Assembly: GCA_963797015.1 (NCBI GenBank)
Contig: CAWCNV010000001.1
Coordinates: 1 to 64,000, forward strand
Direction of reading: 5' to 3'
From: JBBPZA01 sp963797015
Lineage (GTDB): Bacteria > Actinomycetota > Thermoleophilia > Solirubrobacterales > Solirubrobacteraceae
Length of the DNA: 64,000 nt
Part shown: in pieces, positions 60,166 to 64,000 of the stretch
Position numbering within the stretch: position 1 is the stretch's first letter
Layout of the letters: every line of letters begins with the position of its first letter
The notes under the pieces: generated by a model
What the model was told of the DNA's origin: nothing
What the model saw: the letters and a program-made list of their open reading frames with translations, nothing else
Databases searched by the model: none
Made by a program: the position numbers and the translations under genes

Positions 60166-63100
60166 CAGCCGGACTCCGTGGCGTCGATCGCGGCTCTGAT
60201 CGGCGCGAGCGCGTCGCTGTCCAGCTCGCCGGGCAGCGCCACCGTCCGGTAGCCCTCGAGCCGCACGCGGACGCGCCCCTCCCCGTCCACCACCTCAGCG
60301 TCAATCGTGTCGACGCCGTTGGGCCGGACGACCGCATAGAACGGGCCGCGCTCCGACGAGCCGGGAAAGATCGACACACGATCGACGTGCGTGGGCAGCC
60401 CCATCCGGCCCTCGGTGCCCAGTTCGAGCACCCCGGCCGTCTGGAAGCAGAGCTCGACCAGCCGCGGTGCCGCCTCGGTCGGCTGCTCGACCGGGTCGTG
60501 GTCGGGCGGCAGATCGTCTGCGAACCGTCCCACGAGCTCGCCGTCGTGACGGTAGGCGCGGTCGAGGACCTGGTAGGCCGGCCCGTGGAAGTACACGCGG
60601 TAGAGCGCATCGTGATCCACGGCGTCGGCGTCGCTCTCGGCGGGGGGCGCCTCGGACCTCGGCGTGTCGGGCGCCTCACGGGTGAGGCCTACGCGACCAG
60701 TGAAGTGCACGGTCTCCTGCTCGCCGTTGCCCGGCAGCTCACGTCGCCCCACGAGGCGGCAATCCGCCTGCAGCATTCCGTCGCCACCGTCGCGCAGCAA
60801 CGCGCGCAGCTCAAGCGTGCGCGGCTCGTCGCGGTAGAACTTGAACGGCGCGCGCAGGTCGATGTCCTCGATCGTGGCGACGGTCCAGCCGGGCAGCATC
60901 GCGTGCGCGGCCTCGACGAAGCCTTCTATGCCCATCACGCCCGGAAGCACAGGGGTGCCGTCGATGCGGTGGTGGTCGAGAAAGCTCTGCCGCCTCGGGT
61001 CGAGCATCGTCTGCACGCGCAGACCCTCGCCGACGGTCAACGCGGTCAACGTGCCCGTCATGGGTCCGTGCGCTGCCGCGAGGCGCGCGGTCGCCGCATC
61101 GGCGTCCAGGCCGCCGGTCGGATGGCGCTCCGCGCCCAGGATCCCCAGCGATCCGGCGACCACCACCTCGCCGCCGTCACCCGCCGAAGCGATCTCATGG
61201 CGGACCCAGGGCACGCCGATGGCCGGCGGCAACATCTCGATTCCAGCCATCTCCATCATCTTCGGGATCGAGCCGCGTGTGGCCATGCCGATCTGCGCCC
61301 ACGCGGTCCAGTCGATCGCGATCCCGCGCGTCGCACCGTGGCGGCGCAGATGGGACACGCTCTTGCACAGCAGGTCGCTGGCCGCGCTGTAGTCCGTCTG
61401 TCCTCCGTTGCCGAAGCGACCGGCGATCGAGCTGAACGCGACGGCGACATCGACGTTCACGCCGCGCAGCGCGGCGAGGAGGTGGAACCAGCCGTTGACC
61501 TTGACATCGAAGACCAGGTCGAACTCGCGCTGCGGCTTGTCCGGAAGGAAGTGACTGATCTCGAGGCCAGCGCAGTGGAGCAGTAGATCGACATGGCCGT
61601 TCGCGCGCAGCGGGGCGAGCACGGCGGCGACCTGCTCGGCATCGGTGAGGTCGACCTGGTGCCAGACCGCCGTGCCGCCGGCGCGTTCGATGGCCGACAT
61701 CGAGTCGCGGGCGGCGCGAGCCCGCTCGATGCGAGCCAGATCGCGCTCCACGAGCTTGGGCGTGGGACGCTCGCCCGCCTGCTTGAGCCGATCGACGATG
61801 TCGCGCTTGAGGCCATCTCGGTCGGTGGTGAAGCGCTCGAGATCGGGGTCGTCCCGGTCGGGCTCGGGGACGAGGTCGAGGAGGTGGAAGGTGGCAGCTC
61901 GCGCCGAGGTGGCCAGGTCGGCGGTGATCGCGGACACGATGCTTCCCGCGGCACCGGTGACGACCACGGTGGCGCCGGCCGGCAGCCCTCGTTCCGGCTC
62001 GGCCTGCGCGGGGCGCTCGACGAGGCCGACCGTCCAACGCAGATCGTCGGCGTGGCCGATTTCGACGGCGCCGGGGTCGCGTAGGGTCTCCTCGATCAGG
62101 ATGTCGGCGAGCGCCGCCGTCTTGCCGCTGGGCGCGAAGTCGACCGCCTTGATCGTGGTGTGCTCGCGCTCCCGCGCCAGCGCCTTGCTGAAGCCCGTCA
62201 CGGCGCCACCCATGACCGACGAGGCGCCCGCGGCGTCGTAGCCGTGGCGGCCGCCGAGCCGGGTGGCGGTGACGAGGAAGGGGTCGTCCTCGCCCAGCGC
62301 GCGCATCGTGGCGGCCAGCAGCTTGACCCGCGTATTGATGCCCTCGCGCCACGCCTCCGGATCGAGATCTTCGATGGGGCCCTCGTCGTCGAGCGCGGCC
62401 AGCCAGTAGACCCCGTGGACGGGTCCATCCGACCGCCAGCTCTCGAGCTGGTCCTCGAGCTCCTCGACGGTCTGGGAGCCCTCGATCTCCAGGACCTCGA
62501 TGCCTCGCTTGGCGAGCCGTTTAGCCAGCGAAGAGCCGACGCCACGATGATCGGGCATGAGGACGACGCGTGTGCCCTGAGCGAGCTCCACACCGGTGGG
62601 CACGCAGCAGTCGAGCGGCGGGCGGACCACGGGAATCGGCACGCGGCGCGGAAAGCCGTCGACGGCGACTGGCTGGTCGGGGGCCGGTCCGGCTTCGGCC
62701 GGGGCGGCCGCCGGGGCCGCGGCCGGGGCGCCGGAACGCTCGTTGACGAACGCGACGACGTGGTTGAGCGTGGGGTAGTCACGCAGCTTCAGCGCGTCGT
62801 CGCGCTCGATCCCGTAGGTCTCACGGATCGTCGCGAACACCTCGGCCTGCTTGACCGTGTCGATCCCCAGATCCGCCTCCAGATCGAGATCCATGTCCAA
62901 CAACTCGGTCGGATAACCCGTCTCCTCAGCCACGACCGCCAACACCCGCTCCTGCACACCACCGCCAGGCGCCGCGGCAGGCTCGATCGCAGGCGCCTCA
63001 GCCGGCGCCGCCTGCTCTGGCGCACGCTCAGCGACGGGCGCCCCCGGCGCCGGGGCGGGCTCACCGGCCGCCGCGCCGGAACGCTCGTTGACGAACGCGA

Positions 63101-64000
63101 CGACGTGGTTGAGCGTGGGGTAGTCACGCAGCTTCAGCGCGTCGTCGCGCTCGATCCCGTAGGTCTCACGGATCGTCGCGAACACCTCGGCCTGCTTGAC
63201 CGTGTCGATCCCCAGATCCGCCTCCAGATCGAGATCCATGTCCAACAACTCGGTCGGATAACCCGTCTCCTCAGCCACGACCGCCAACACCCGCTCCTGC
63301 ACACCACCGCCAGGCGCCGCGGCAGGCTCGATCGCAGGCGCCTCAGCCGGCGCCGCCTGCTCTGGCGCACGCTCACGACGGGCGCCCCCGGCGCCGGGGC
63401 GGGCTCACCGGCCGCCGCGCCGGAACGCTCGTTGACGAACGCGACGACGTGGTTGAGCGTGGGGTAGTCACGCAGCTTCAGCGCGTCGTCGCGCTCGATC
63501 CCGTAGGTCTCACGGATCGTCGCGAACACCTCGGCCTGCTTGACCGTGTCGATCCCCAGATCCGCCTCCAGATCGAGATCCATGTCCAACAACTCGGTCG
63601 GGTAACCCGTCTCCTCAGCCACGACCGCCAACACCCGCTCCTGCACACCACCGCCAGGCGCCGCGGCAGGCTCGATCGCAGGCGCCTCAGCCGGCGCCGC
63701 CTGCTCTGGCGCACGCTCAGCGACGGGCGCCCCCGGCGCCGGGGCGGGCTCACCGGCCGCCGCGCCGGAACGCTCGTTGACGAACGCGACGACGTGGTTG
63801 AGCGTGGGGTAGTCGCGCAGCTTCAGCGCGTCGTCGCGCTCGATCCCGTAGGTCTCACGGATCGTCGCGAACACCTCGGCCTGCTTGACCGTGTCGATCC
63901 CCAGATCCGCCTCCAGATCGAGATCCATGTCCAACAACTCGGTCGGATAACCCGTCTCCTCAGCCACGACCGCCAACACCCGCTCCTGCACACCACCGCC
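60165..64000 (-). CDS. PUFA-synthase/iterative PKS-like megasynthase, C-terminal part (partial, frameshifted)
   Basis: The gene enters from the right edge. From N- to C-terminus in the window: four ACP domains about 115 residues apart, a ketoreductase (Rossmann VVVTGAAGSI, then AFSSIAGRFGNGGQTDYSAA with catalytic Ser and Tyr) and a double-hotdog dehydratase (LDHHRIDGTPVLPGVMG with HxxxGxxxxP; HGPAYQV and VELCFQTAG in the second half). The order tandem ACP-KR-DH is like PfaA plus a fused DH. Each ACP has LGIDTVKQAE, with Thr where the phosphopantetheine Ser is expected. One base is missing between 63375 and 63376 in an ACP linker, so the frame is broken there. The KS/AT domains must lie beyond the edge. 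Confidence 0.85.
62733..64000 (-). repeat. Near-identical tandem ACP-coding repeats, 345 bp each
   Basis: The unit beginning GGAACGCTCGTTGACGAACG on the + strand occurs at 62733, 63078, 63422 and 63767. The spacing is 345, 344 and 345 bp; the 344 shows the missing base at 63375/63376. Only a few base differences are visible over the shared part (for example position 63602 G for A, and 63815 G for A). The first linker (ACP to KR) differs. The array continues past the window edge. Confidence 0.93.

Noticed and set aside
62160..63467. A 435-codon open frame on the + strand over the ACP repeats
   Set aside because: Product repeats only because the ACP DNA repeats; antisense of a clear megasynthase.
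62733..64000. Regular repeats as a CRISPR array
   Set aside because: 345-bp units encode ACP domains; no short repeat/spacer pattern.

Overview
The window is very GC-rich, packed with genes, and uses GTG starts and 4-bp ATGA/GTGA stop-start overlaps throughout. It carries a SigB/SigF-type sigma factor, a DosS-like GAF kinase, a group 3b-type NiFe hydrogenase, an RafH-like hibernation factor and several lipid-metabolism genes. This points to a high-GC actinobacterium. A deep, non-model lineage such as Thermoleophilia/Solirubrobacterales is my best guess, but it is an inference. No rRNA, tRNA, CRISPR array, insertion sequence or prophage was seen.

Layout. 1-6.4 kb: a stress and redox block with a membrane protein, an orphan ClpB C-terminal fragment, a general-stress sigma factor, a decayed MpsC/DUF2294 piece running in frame into Hsp20, a ribosome hibernation factor, and a cNMP-binding/thioredoxin-reductase-like fusion coupled to a thioredoxin. 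6.5-20.5 kb: envelope and transport genes (polysaccharide deacetylase, heme peroxidase, MFS pump with a winged-helix tail, esterase, beta-propeller, LolA-like protein, ABC exporter), then a three-gene operon of two DUF3089 esterase-like paralogues and a PLC-like phosphodiesterase. 20.5-29 kb: acyl-CoA metabolism (acyl-CoA dehydrogenase, thiolase, enoyl-CoA hydratase, SDR, trans-acting enoyl reductase-like protein). 29-31.6 kb: a phosphoketolase split by a single-base frameshift in a 15-bp tandem repeat. 31.7-40.7 kb: a nine-gene leftward operon running from two small membrane-anchored Ser/Gly-rich proteins through ApbE, a ferric-reductase-like membrane protein, ferredoxin reductase, ferredoxin, response regulator and histidine kinase to a four-domain NagB-DUF218-APH-kinase fusion. 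40.8-48.7 kb: a universal stress protein, the DosS-like kinase and a six-gene hydrogenase operon. 49-53.7 kb: a serine hydrolase, GAPDH, and an HMG-CoA reductase between two related HEAT-repeat genes, one of them decayed. 53.7-64 kb: a leftward PKS/PUFA-synthase-like - giant acetyl-CoA carboxylase - phosphopantetheinyl transferase operon that runs off the right edge.

How it fits together. The hydrogenase, DosS-like kinase, Usp, hibernation factor and Hsp20 resemble the hypoxia/dormancy gene set of mycobacteria. The ApbE operon has every part of an NAD(P)H-to-outside electron chain, but the usual FMN_bind substrate is missing and two unknown proteins sit in its place. One of these carries three TRSSGA(S/T/G) repeats resembling the core of an ApbE flavinylation site, which is my leading candidate for an undescribed system. 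The final operon supplies malonyl-CoA (carboxylase), carrier activation (PPTase) and a megasynthase whose tandem carrier domains all show Thr where the phosphopantetheine-bearing Ser is expected. Two single-base frameshifts, in xfp and in the ACP linker, both fall in repeats, so assembly error must be excluded before biology is read into them.
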